Of a stretch of DNA of 11,927 nucleotides, positions 1 through 6,184 are shown piece by piece. Under the pieces are notes generated by a model. That model searched no databases. It had not been told where the DNA came from and saw nothing but the letters and a program-made list of their open reading frames with translations. The stretch lies in NCBI GenBank assembly GCA_964522215.1, contig CAZFVR010000039.1:1-11927 (forward strand), given 5' to 3'. Source of the stretch: CAG-390 sp964522215. Its GTDB lineage: Bacteria; Bacillota; Clostridia; Oscillospirales; CAG-272. Numbering within the stretch: position 1 is the first letter of the stretch; each line of letters starts with the position of its first letter. The position numbers were made by a program, and so were the translations under genes.

Positions 1-66
1 CTCCGCGGGACGGAGTGGTGCGCGCTGCGGCAGGCGACGGCTTGCCCTGCATGTATGCATGCTCTG

Positions 67-1059
67 TTATTGCAAATAAAGGGCGATTCTGAAGGTCACG
101 TTGGGATGACGATCGCTTCCGGGAAGCGGATCGCGCAGGGCTGCGGGATAGGCTGAGCCGGGACACTCTCCGCCCATCAGATCATATCCGCCGCCGCGCA
201 TAACGTAACTGCCCGAACCGTAGCGCTCCTGTGTCCATTCCCAATTGTTGCCCGCAAGGTCGTATATATTGTTGGCTTTGGCTTCCTCCCATGCTCCCGT
301 AGCTCTGCCGCCTGCATCGGGCGAAAAGGTATCGTTGCTGTAATTTCCCCAGTTTGTGCTGTCGCTTGCTACCTCATTTTTTGATTTGCATCCCGAGTCA
401 ATGAGCCATTGAAGCGTGGTATCATAGTTGATCCCCCAAGGAAAAAAGCCTTGTACGCTATCATTGTCGGCGTATAGATTTCGGCAGACGGCATCTGTAT
501 CTGCCGGGTCGAATCGAACCCAAGGCTCTGCGCCTCGCTTGCTTGCGGGAGTGTAGTTTGAGATATCATCGCCGCCGCTAAAGCTCGCCTCGTATCTTCC
601 CATATAGAAACCGCCATACCTTTGCGTACTTGCCACCATAGCCTTATAACTCTCAAGCTCCGTTTCGTCATAATAGTCCTCAAAAGGACCACCCCACGAA
701 ACGTAGTTGCCAAAATCGCGAGTCTTAAGCTCTGTTTTCGTTGTGGGGATCCACACAAATTCGCTGCCGTCGGGGCCGATGATGACCAGACCGGCAGAAA
801 CAGTTTGTTCGTCCTCTTTGCTCGAAACCGCAAAGCCTTCGGGGATATATGCAACATCTCCGTTTTTATCTGTATACATTGTATTCTTCTCGGTTGTATC
901 GCCCGTGACGTTTTCAGTGTTGGCTCTATCCTCCTCCGGGTCATTGATATTCGGTGTGCCCGAGGAAGCACCGGTTATTGCATTTTCCAATGAACATCCG
1001 GCAAGGCAACCGATGAAAAGCGACATGACGAGTATGATCAGTATATATTTTATCCTCAT
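67..1059 (-). CDS. SUMF1/FGE-like domain lipoprotein
   Basis: The protein has 330 residues. It begins with a lipoprotein signal (MRIKYILII..., lipobox LAGC, Cys22), so it should be exported and lipid-anchored on the outer face of the membrane. A polar linker (about residues 23-60) leads into a domain resembling the formylglycine-generating-enzyme/SUMF1 fold: FVWIP near residue 100, FYMGRYEASF, then the typical C-terminal block YDLAGNNWEWTQE, SYVMRGGGYD, RDPLPGS and FRIALYLQ. I see only one Cys (GGECPG) in the C-terminal block and no catalytic Cys pair, so sulfatase-activating chemistry is unlikely; a binding or surface role is more plausible (inference). The frame is open up to 1215, but I chose the ATG at 1059 because it gives the signal peptide and has GAGG about seven bases upstream. 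A strong terminator separates it from the upstream operon on the same strand, so it probably has its own promoter, which I could not identify. Confidence 0.8.
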   Translation of the reverse strand: MRIKYILIILVMSLFIGCLAGCSLENAITGASSGTPNINDPEEDRANTENVTGDTTEKNTMYTDKNGDVAYIPEGFAVSSKEDEQTVSAGLVIIGPDGSEFVWIPTTKTELKTRDFGNYVSWGGPFEDYYDETELESYKAMVASTQRYGGFYMGRYEASFSGGDDISNYTPASKRGAEPWVRFDPADTDAVCRNLYADNDSVQGFFPWGINYDTTLQWLIDSGCKSKNEVASDSTNWGNYSNDTFSPDAGGRATGAWEEAKANNIYDLAGNNWEWTQERYGSGSYVMRGGGYDLMGGECPGSAYPAALRDPLPGSDRHPNVTFRIALYLQ

Positions 1060-1280
1060 AATATCCTCATAATGTTTTATTGCGGACCTCTGCAAGCTCG
1101 CTCTTTTTGATAACAGCACAAAAGGGTCGGCGAGCGCATAAAGTTTCCTCGGCATACCACGGTATTGCCAACAAGCGCCTTGCCGTAAAATCGCTGCCGA
1201 TCTTACTCGCCGCACCGATCATCTCGATGTGCATTTCTTGCAAGGCTGTCTTGAATACATGATCTTCATAGCATTATCTC
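1060..1280 (-). other. Leader/intergenic stretch with possible short decayed reading frame
   Basis: The 336 bases between the two lipoprotein genes hold the terminator (1281-1307) and this leader. On the minus strand one frame stays open for about 67 codons and ends at a TGA directly before the SUMF1-like gene's ribosome binding site; it includes the stretches IGAASKIGSDFTARRLLAIP and CAVIKKSELAEVRNKTL. I do not recognise it, and it has no clear ribosome binding site. It may be a relic, a leader peptide or chance. A small imperfect hairpin (GGCA-TACC with GGTA-TGCC) also lies here. No convincing promoter is visible. Confidence 0.2.
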
Positions 1281-1307
1281 AAAAAGGCCACCCCCGGTGG
1301 CCTTTTT
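1281..1307 (-). terminator. Intrinsic terminator of the MarR-VTC-DUF4956-beta-helix operon
   Basis: A perfect 12-bp stem (AAAAAGGCCACC with GGTGGCCTTTTT) encloses a three-base loop. It lies about 90 bases beyond the stop of the beta-helix lipoprotein gene and has T tracts on both strands, so it could work in either direction. Here it most likely ends minus-strand transcription and isolates the SUMF1-like gene beyond it. Confidence 0.85.
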
Positions 1308-1395
1308 GCCATGCCTTTGACTTGGTATTCCTTATCCCAAGATCTATTGTTCTTTATTTTTTACCTATTGACTTTTTTATAGTCGGCTCACGGTC

Positions 1396-3123
1396 TTAAT
1401 TTCTGAATGACGCCATATTTCCGCGGCTATAACCACCCGTAAACTTACCGCCGTCGTCACCGATAGCGTTCATACCGTCCTTCAAAGTAATATCAATTTG
1501 CTTTACATCGTCGATATAGAGCGAATAGGTTTCGCCCACCTTAAAATCGGGTGTGGTATATACCGACTGCACTGCATCACTGCGCATGGCAAGCTCCAAA
1601 AGGACATTTCCGTTTGCATCGCGTATGGACAAGGTACTTCCCTCGGCAATTTGCTTTGTGTGAGAGAACCACAGAACGGGCTGTTTTTCCCAATATACGT
1701 TCACACCCATACAACCGACTGCGGCAATATTGCCGCCGCTGATGGTCACATCACCGTTGCAAAGGAGAGAGCCCTCGTAATCCGGATAAGGCGGTGCACT
1801 AAGGCGAAGTGTGCCGCCGGTCACGTAGATATTACCGTTGGAGTCCACAACGTCACCGTTTGCAGCGGCCTCTAACTCACCGCCATTGAACCAAGCCTGC
1901 ACATAAGGATTACCGCCTCTGCCCGACCACGCTTCTGCCTCGGGTGTACCTGCCGCCGCGCTGATCGCATCGTTGGAGGCGTTAATAAAGGATCTGCCGC
2001 CATTTACATTGATGATCGTTCCTTCAAAGCCCTCGTAGCAGATGGGAATATTGATCTCTCCGCCGTTGATGTAAAGATCGCGGTCGGCGTGAATGCCGTC
2101 ATCCTTGGTTTCGATATAGAAAGTACCACCGTCTATTTGAACATCTGCGTTGGAATGAATGGCGTCATCCTTACTGATTATACGGAAATTGCCATTTTTC
2201 ACCGTCAGCAGGGTTCCTGCTTTCAAGCCTTTTTGGCTGGAAGACGTTCCGGCCGGAGTACCGTCTGCGGTGATGTCAAATGTGCCGTCCAAAATGACCA
2301 ACGAGGTTTCCGCTTGTATCGCATCTCCACGTGATACTATGACAAAATCGCCGTTTGTGATCTGTAAGTAACCCAACTCTGCACCGTCGGCATTGCTTGC
2401 TTGAACTGCATCGTCACCAGCGGTGATCTCAAATTTCCCGTTCAGTATATTTACAGAATCCTTGCCTTTGATCGCATCGGCAACCGAGCTTATCACAAAT
2501 CCGCCGCCCTCGATCACAAGATCGTCCTTACTATAGATACCGTGATGATAGTTAGCGTTGACGGTCAGCCATCCCGTACCGCCAATATTCAGGTCAGTTT
2601 TGCTGAACAAAGCAGCATTGGGTTCCTCTTTGGCTACATCATCATAAGTGTAATTCTGCGCATCACTTATAACATTTTGCGTATTCTCGGTCAGAGTAAT
2701 GAAAAGATCATCGCAGTTTTTGCAATAGATAGCCGAATTTCTACTATTCGAGATATTGATACCGGACAAAACGAGCTCGACCTTTGCCTTATCCGGCGCA
2801 TCGATGATGATCTGTCCATCCGAGAGTGTACCTGTGACCTCATAGACACCGTCTGCGGATATTGTCAGTATATTACCACTTGCCGATGCACCGCTACCGT
2901 TTACAACAATGTTGTTGTCCGCAAGCGTGACGGTGGTGGTTATAGGGCGAGTAGGTCTCTGCTCGGATGCGCCGGGAGCCGCAGGGGGCGGTGTGAGCGG
3001 ATCGCCCGATGGCGGGAGGCTTCCCGCGGGATCCTTTCCGTTCGCATCGGAACAACCGTTGATCAAAAACGCAAGCACCAATAAAGCGGCAAGTATGATC
3101 GCAATATTTTTTATTTTGCGCAT
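1396..3123 (-). CDS. Cthe_2159-like beta-helix carbohydrate-binding lipoprotein
   Basis: The protein has 575 residues and starts with a lipoprotein signal (MRKIKNIAI..., lipobox-like LINGC). A Pro/Ser-rich linker follows. The main body is a series of short strand-turn repeats with recurring Asp-Asp/Ala-Ile steps (ADAIKGKD, GDDAVQAS, RGDAIQAE, KDDAIHSN, KDDGIHAD, SNDAISAA), as in the Cthe_2159 / DUF4353 'carbohydrate-binding domain' family, whose founding member is a calcium-containing beta-helix that binds acidic polysaccharide (family knowledge). The last 90 residues form a separate all-beta region. It should sit on the cell surface. The ATG shares one base with the stop of the upstream DUF4956 gene (TAATG) and has AAGGA upstream, so translation is probably coupled. 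The frame extends to 3159, but that longer start would lose the signal peptide. Association with VTC and DUF4956 genes is a recurrent arrangement in Clostridia. Substrate unknown. Confidence 0.85.
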   Translation of the reverse strand: MRKIKNIAIILAALLVLAFLINGCSDANGKDPAGSLPPSGDPLTPPPAAPGASEQRPTRPITTTVTLADNNIVVNGSGASASGNILTISADGVYEVTGTLSDGQIIIDAPDKAKVELVLSGINISNSRNSAIYCKNCDDLFITLTENTQNVISDAQNYTYDDVAKEEPNAALFSKTDLNIGGTGWLTVNANYHHGIYSKDDLVIEGGGFVISSVADAIKGKDSVNILNGKFEITAGDDAVQASNADGAELGYLQITNGDFVIVSRGDAIQAETSLVILDGTFDITADGTPAGTSSSQKGLKAGTLLTVKNGNFRIISKDDAIHSNADVQIDGGTFYIETKDDGIHADRDLYINGGEINIPICYEGFEGTIINVNGGRSFINASNDAISAAAGTPEAEAWSGRGGNPYVQAWFNGGELEAAANGDVVDSNGNIYVTGGTLRLSAPPYPDYEGSLLCNGDVTISGGNIAAVGCMGVNVYWEKQPVLWFSHTKQIAEGSTLSIRDANGNVLLELAMRSDAVQSVYTTPDFKVGETYSLYIDDVKQIDITLKDGMNAIGDDGGKFTGGYSRGNMASFRN

Positions 3124-3791
3124 TACAGTTCGTCCTTTCCTGCGGCAACTCTGCCACACGTGATATTCAGGTTTCCGTTTCTTTGACGGATCTTATCGAT
3201 CATTTCTTTTTCCTGTTTGACGCTTTTCAAAACAACGGTATATTTGAGCTCATAAAGGCTGCCGAGGTTGGTGGTCTGCACCCTCTCAAGTGTCGCCTTT
3301 TTGGTATATTCGGCAAACAGATCATCAAAGAGCTCGGAATAATCCAAGTCCTCGGGAATAACGATCTTCAACGAGCGGCGCGTGTCGTCGCCATCCCCAA
3401 ACCGAAAAAGATTATAACATATCATGACCGCGCCGATGATAAGGGTAAAAACTCCCGCGTATACAACGTAGCCCATGCCGCAGGCAAGTCCCACCGCCAT
3501 AGAGAAGAAGATACAAGAGATCTCACGGGCACTCCCCGGTACGGAGCGGAAACGGACAAGACCAAACGCGCCCATTACCGCCACGCCTACCCCGAGATTG
3601 CCGTTGACCAACAGGATGACCGTTTGCACCATTGCAGGCATCAAGGCGAGCGTGAGAACAAAGCTTTTGGTATATGTATTGCGAAACATATAGACCAGGG
3701 CGATCATAACGCCGAGCAGCAAAGCCGCGCCGAGGCAAATGAGCGTGGTCAAGGTTAAATTTGTAGATCCTGTGATAATATTATCTAACAA
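3123..3791 (-). CDS. DUF4956 integral membrane protein
   Basis: The protein has 222 residues from a TTG start. Membrane segments are visible at about residues 12-35, 45-63, 92-110 and 112-128. Between them lies the family signature block GAFGLVRFRSVPGSAREI (about 75-91). The C-terminal 90 residues are soluble and charged, with a ferredoxin-like look (SLKIVIPEDLDY, LKYTVVLKS), probably cytoplasmic. Start choice: the frame is open to an ATG at 3827 deep inside the VTC gene, but GGAGG lies nine bases before the TTG at 3791, and MLDNIITGST matches the usual short N-terminus of the family. The gene thus overlaps the VTC gene by 11 bases and the next gene by one base, implying tight translational coupling. 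Function is not established; family neighbours suggest a membrane partner of the VTC-domain protein (inference). Confidence 0.85.
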   Translation of the reverse strand: MLDNIITGSTNLTLTTLICLGAALLLGVMIALVYMFRNTYTKSFVLTLALMPAMVQTVILLVNGNLGVGVAVMGAFGLVRFRSVPGSAREISCIFFSMAVGLACGMGYVVYAGVFTLIIGAVMICYNLFRFGDGDDTRRSLKIVIPEDLDYSELFDDLFAEYTKKATLERVQTTNLGSLYELKYTVVLKSVKQEKEMIDKIRQRNGNLNITCGRVAAGKDEL

Positions 3792-4503
3792 TGTAAGGTT
3801 CCTCCTTTTGCAAATTGCGGTATGCAATACCGTATTTTGAGAATGATGTGGGATAGATCTTCTGCTCCGACAGCATATGGGAAAGCCAATACGGGAAGGC
3901 GCCCGCCGCTTTTATCTCCATGATACGCTCATCCGCTTCAATAATTGGCGTTCCGTCGTCTCCCTGCATGAGATCCAGACGTTCGGTCCTGAAACGGATA
4001 TCCGAATCAAAGGTGATCCGCAGATCCTTATCCTCGATGCCGTTAAGAGCGATCCTTTTGTAAATCAAGAGTATTGCGGGAGATGGTCGATAGAACTTTA
4101 TGAACCAGTCAATTTCTTTAAATATCTGCCCTTGATCGCCCGGTGGTCCTCCGTCATTGATATACCGCTTTGCTTCCGCATAGGTCATAGATATCCTTCG
4201 TTTATAGGTAACTTCATCTAATTTCTTCTTGAGCTCCAAAAAAACAACGGTATCATCATCGGGTATTCCGTAGCTGCGCAAGCGTATTTTTTCTTTATAA
4301 TCAGGCTTTTGAATCGAACGACTTGCAAGCAGCCAATCCTTGGTATCTAAATACAGCGAGCAAATGGTGCTCAACCCGTACTGATCCTCCTGCATATATC
4401 CATCCAGCCGCTCACGAAGCCGTAAATATTGATCCCCAGTCAATCGGTATTTCTTCTCGTGCCGTTCAAAAACCATGCCGGGGGAGATTTTTACTTTCGG
4501 CAT
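3781..4503 (-). CDS. VTC-domain polyphosphate polymerase-like protein
   Basis: The protein has 240 residues, the usual size of stand-alone bacterial VTC domains; the fold is the tunnel-shaped triphosphate-tunnel type of yeast Vtc4, which makes polyphosphate from ATP. Basic and acidic tunnel motifs appear in order: RHEKKYR (14-20), SLYLDT (49-54), KIRLRSYG (72-79), FLELKKK (88-94), YKRR (100-103), YKR (148-150), RITFD (162-166), EIK (196-198) and SFSKYG (220-225). No membrane segment is present, so it is likely cytoplasmic, probably at the membrane beside the DUF4956 protein. AAGGAG lies about seven bases before the ATG. It follows the MarR gene by 15 bases, so both share one transcript controlled by the MarR operators. 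Polyphosphate synthesis by bacterial members is predicted from the fold, not shown by this sequence. Confidence 0.9.
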   Translation of the reverse strand: MPKVKISPGMVFERHEKKYRLTGDQYLRLRERLDGYMQEDQYGLSTICSLYLDTKDWLLASRSIQKPDYKEKIRLRSYGIPDDDTVVFLELKKKLDEVTYKRRISMTYAEAKRYINDGGPPGDQGQIFKEIDWFIKFYRPSPAILLIYKRIALNGIEDKDLRITFDSDIRFRTERLDLMQGDDGTPIIEADERIMEIKAAGAFPYWLSHMLSEQKIYPTSFSKYGIAYRNLQKEEPYIVR

Positions 4504-4518
4504 AGACGCTCCTTCCTG

Positions 4519-4941
4519 TCAGTGTACTTCCAGCATTTTAGTAAGCAATGTACAGAGCTGTACACACTCGTCCTCGCTCAAGCCTTCCGTAACCTTTTTT
4601 TCAAGCGTTTCTCCAAGCTGCTCCAGTTCCTCCTTGAAGGAAAGTGCCTGTTCGGTCAGGCACACCAGCTTGCTTCTTTTATCCTCGGGATTTTGCATTC
4701 GTTCCACGAGTCCCTTTTTTTCAAGATTTTGAATGATGCCCGTAACCGTAGGATTGGTCAGTGAAAATTTTTCCTCAATATCGGTCTGACGCACCGATCT
4801 GTCGGGATTGCTGTAAAGCATCATCATGATCTTATACTGCGTATGGGACAGATCATGGGGAGCCAGCACTTGATTTGATAGCTTTTCGATCACCAATGCA
4901 GTCTTTTTGATCAGTAAGGCAACTCTGTCTTTCCTCATCAT
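4519..4941 (-). CDS. MarR-family transcriptional regulator
   Basis: The protein has 140 residues, a normal MarR length. Helix 1 (RVALLIKKTALVIEKLSNQV) and the C-terminal helices (LSEDECVQLCTLLTKML) would form the dimer interface. The winged helix-turn-helix spans about residues 30-97: SVRQTDIEEKFSLTNPTVTG for the recognition region, LEKKGLVER, then the wing with the typical DKRSK motif (87-91) and LTEQ. Two ATG codons are adjacent (4941 and 4938); both follow a G-rich ribosome binding site (AAGGGGGG). It is the first gene of the VTC operon. Its promoter carries two palindromes (4965-4978 and 4987-5000), fitting autoregulation. The same palindromes occur at the divergent plus-strand promoter, so that operon is probably a second target. 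The ligand is unknown. Confidence 0.92.
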   Translation of the reverse strand: MMRKDRVALLIKKTALVIEKLSNQVLAPHDLSHTQYKIMMMLYSNPDRSVRQTDIEEKFSLTNPTVTGIIQNLEKKGLVERMQNPEDKRSKLVCLTEQALSFKEELEQLGETLEKKVTEGLSEDECVQLCTLLTKMLEVH

Positions 4942-4964
4942 CGTACACCCCCCTTCGTTTTTTG

Positions 4965-5008
4965 TATAGGTTCCTATATATTATATCATAGCCTCCTATG
5001 TATTTCAA
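4965..5008 (-). promoter_or_regulatory. MarR-VTC operon promoter with two palindromic operators
   Basis: Reading the minus strand: -35 TTGAAA (5008-5003), a 17-base spacer, -10 TATAAT (4985-4980). One palindrome, CATAGGAGGCTATG (5000-4987), fills most of the spacer; a second, TATAGGAACCTATA (4978-4965), covers the start region. Binding to either would block polymerase. The arrangement is copied almost exactly at 5458-5500 on the plus strand. Confidence 0.85.
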
Positions 5009-5134
5009 TGGATATGTGTAATATTAACAAATATTTCATAAAAGATCAATAAGCGATCGTGTGCTTGAAAACAAAAAGGACGACCGGTTGTGTTGCAATA
5101 GATGAGAGACCATAGCGGCGCAAAAAGTGTATCA

Positions 5135-5165
5135 ATATGCTATCGCTCACACGCTCAAAGCATAT
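5135..5165. repeat. Inverted repeat in intergenic spacer
   Basis: Arms ATATGCT and AGCATAT (7 bp) flank a 17-base interior that contains GAGC twice on the minus strand. It lies just past the 3' end of the group II intron remnant, in sequence I cannot assign. It has no T tract, so it is not an evident terminator. Confidence 0.35.
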
Positions 5166-5178
5166 CACCCATACAAAG

Positions 5179-5430
5179 ATCAAGCAGGAGGCTCTCCGTC
5201 AGCTGCACAGCCGATCTCTTACACCACCCTGCGTACGTTCGCTACACGGCGGTTCGATAATAAACAGTGCATATACTTATACGCCCCGAGCATATCATAC
5301 TACCCGCGGCGTGCCACTCTTTTGTTCGTTATGGTAGGGGTGAGTATTTCACTACCGGCAACAGGCCAATAGCCTTTTCGAGTGTTACCGATGCGGAATG
5401 CCCACCGCCCTGGCGTTTTCGCTCTCTTTA
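5179..5430 (-). mobile_element. Group II intron remnant (3' end only)
   Basis: On the minus strand this stretch keeps, in order, the C-terminal end of an intron-encoded reverse transcriptase, a domain V hairpin (5253-5223), and a tail (5222-5179) resembling domain VI that ends in CCTGCTTGAT, similar to the CCTACTCGAT 3' ends of many bacterial group II introns. The domain V element has a nine-pair lower helix (one G-G mismatch), a two-base CG bulge and a GAAC tetraloop. Everything upstream (domains I-III and most of the reverse transcriptase) is missing, so the intron is dead. Its 3' boundary is near 5179; the left break is at about 5430, close to the second operon's promoter. Recognition is from memory of the consensus, without alignment. 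Confidence 0.65.
5300..5428 (-). pseudogene. C-terminal fragment of group II intron reverse transcriptase/maturase
   Basis: The minus-strand frame reads 42 codons containing RIGNTRKGYWPVAGS and TITNKRVARRG. This matches the conserved end of intron-encoded proteins, usually of the form NTRKGYWRIAGSPIL...ITNERL...GY. A TAG stands where the following Tyr would be expected, and the frame continues as YDMLGAYKYMH, which also fits the family's end. There is no start codon, reverse-transcriptase core or maturase core, so this is a fossil of the mobile element around it. Confidence 0.65.
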
Positions 5431-5457
5431 GTTTTCCTATAAATTCACATAATATTA

Positions 5458-5500
5458 TTGAAAAACATAGGAGGCTATGATATAATAAATAGGAGCCTAT
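5458..5500 (+). promoter_or_regulatory. Promoter of the amidohydrolase/AKR operon with two MarR-type operators
   Basis: -35 TTGAAA (5458-5463), a 17-base spacer, -10 TATAAT (5481-5486). The palindromes CATAGGAGGCTATG (5466-5479) and ATAGGAGCCTAT (5489-5500) sit in the spacer and over the expected start. Twenty-two bases (5466-5487) are identical to the minus-strand MarR promoter (5000-4979), and the -35 and spacing are the same, so one regulator should recognise both. Confidence 0.85.
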
Positions 5501-5516
5501 GAAAAAGAAGTGTATT

Positions 5517-5751
5517 ATGGCAACCGAGAGTATCTATGCTTATCAAAAAGGCATCGCTCATCGCAGGGAAAAAGACAAACGCAGCTCTGCAGCCTTACAA
5601 GCTGACAGCTGAGGAAAATTCAACGCTTTCCGTTCTGCTTGAAATAATACAGCACATCGGAGAACAGCATGATGCGAAGGATCAAAGCAGCATTGACGCC
5701 CTTGATTTGCATATCACTACCGCTTTGCGGCTGCGCAGCTACACACAATAA
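5517..5751 (+). pseudogene. MarR-family relic lacking the DNA-binding domain
   Basis: From the ATG at 5536 a 71-codon frame begins LIKKASLIAGKKTNAALQPY, which aligns with helix 1 of the intact MarR at 4941-4519 (LIKKTALVIEKLSNQVLAPH). It passes directly into LTAEENSTLSVLLEIIQHI, which aligns with that protein's C-terminal helix (LSEDECVQLCTLLTKMLEVH). The whole winged helix-turn-helix, about 90 residues, is absent. Upstream, an ATG at 5517 sits where the original start would be but is one base out of frame, and the strong ribosome binding site of the intact copy is missing. The promoter in front of it is the duplicate of the MarR promoter. It is either a dead paralogue or a small dimerisation-only peptide; I favour a relic. 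The last 30 or so codons do not resemble MarR. Confidence 0.6.
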
Positions 5752-5770
5752 TGAACAAGGAGATACTACC

Positions 5771-6184
5771 ATGAATAACACCGAGCCTAAATTCTTCCCC
5801 GCGCATCCTTCGGGAGAAAAGACCCGCCAAATTGAAACAACAGCCATGCCTGTGCTGGAGCAGGATGCTCCGTTTGAGGCAAAAGCGCTTTGCGACGAGT
5901 TTTGGGCAGATGACGAGCGTTTTTACGCCAAATATCTTGACCGCCGTTTTGAAGTTACGGGTGTGGCAAAAAAGGTCGGCCCCGATATTCATAACAAGCC
6001 GTCCATTGAGCTGTCTGACAGCGAGAGCGGGCGGACCTTTGCGCTCGTTATCTTTCCCACAGACGACCATTACAGCAAGGTAGATGTGGGAGATAGGGTG
6101 ATCGTGCGCGCAAACTATCTTGTCATGAGCGATCATTTCGGCGTTGTAATGAAGTTCAGCGAGCTGGTATCTGTAGAAAAATGA
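5771..6184 (+). CDS. Small OB-fold (tRNA_anti-like) protein 1
   Basis: The protein has 137 residues. Its core (about 57-137) has the strand pattern of a small OB-fold: RRFEVTGVAKKVG, PSIELSD, TFALVIFP, VGDRVIVRANYLVMS, FGVVMKFSELVSVEK. It is a clear paralogue of the protein at 8207-8647, sharing the N-terminal PxHxxPxGE pattern, ETT-M and the ALVIFP strand. The start is the ATG at 5771, which has AAGGAG eight bases upstream and gives full-length agreement with the paralogue. A longer start at 5669 (weaker GGAG) would add MMRRIKAALTPLICISLPLC, which resembles a lipoprotein signal but has a poor lipobox and no counterpart in the paralogue; I cannot exclude it. The stop overlaps the next start (ATGA). 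The function is unknown; pairing with amidohydrolases suggests a role in that pathway (inference). Confidence 0.75.
   Translation: MNNTEPKFFPAHPSGEKTRQIETTAMPVLEQDAPFEAKALCDEFWADDERFYAKYLDRRFEVTGVAKKVGPDIHNKPSIELSDSESGRTFALVIFPTDDHYSKVDVGDRVIVRANYLVMSDHFGVVMKFSELVSVEK

Noticed and set aside
1..66. Possible terminator or repeat after the SUMF1-like gene
   Set aside because: Short GC-rich complementarity (GGCA...TGCC) and a GCATGCATACATGC stretch exist, but there is no stable stem with a T tract in the visible part.
1770..2760. CRISPR-like or tandem DNA repeats in the beta-helix gene
   Set aside because: The periodicity is at protein level (Asp-Asp-Ala-Ile turns) with divergent DNA, as expected for a beta-helix and not for a repeat array.
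2401..3084. Plus-strand open frame of 227 codons
   Set aside because: It lies fully opposite the beta-helix lipoprotein gene, whose repeats and signal peptide are clear; the long antisense frame follows from the repetitive codon pattern.
3183..3758. Plus-strand open frame of 191 codons
   Set aside because: Antisense to the DUF4956 gene, highly charged, without membrane segments or a recognisable family.
5127..5372. Plus-strand open frame of 81 codons in the spacer between the two operons
   Set aside because: It is antisense to the group II intron remnant, has no ribosome binding site and an unstructured composition; it is a shadow.
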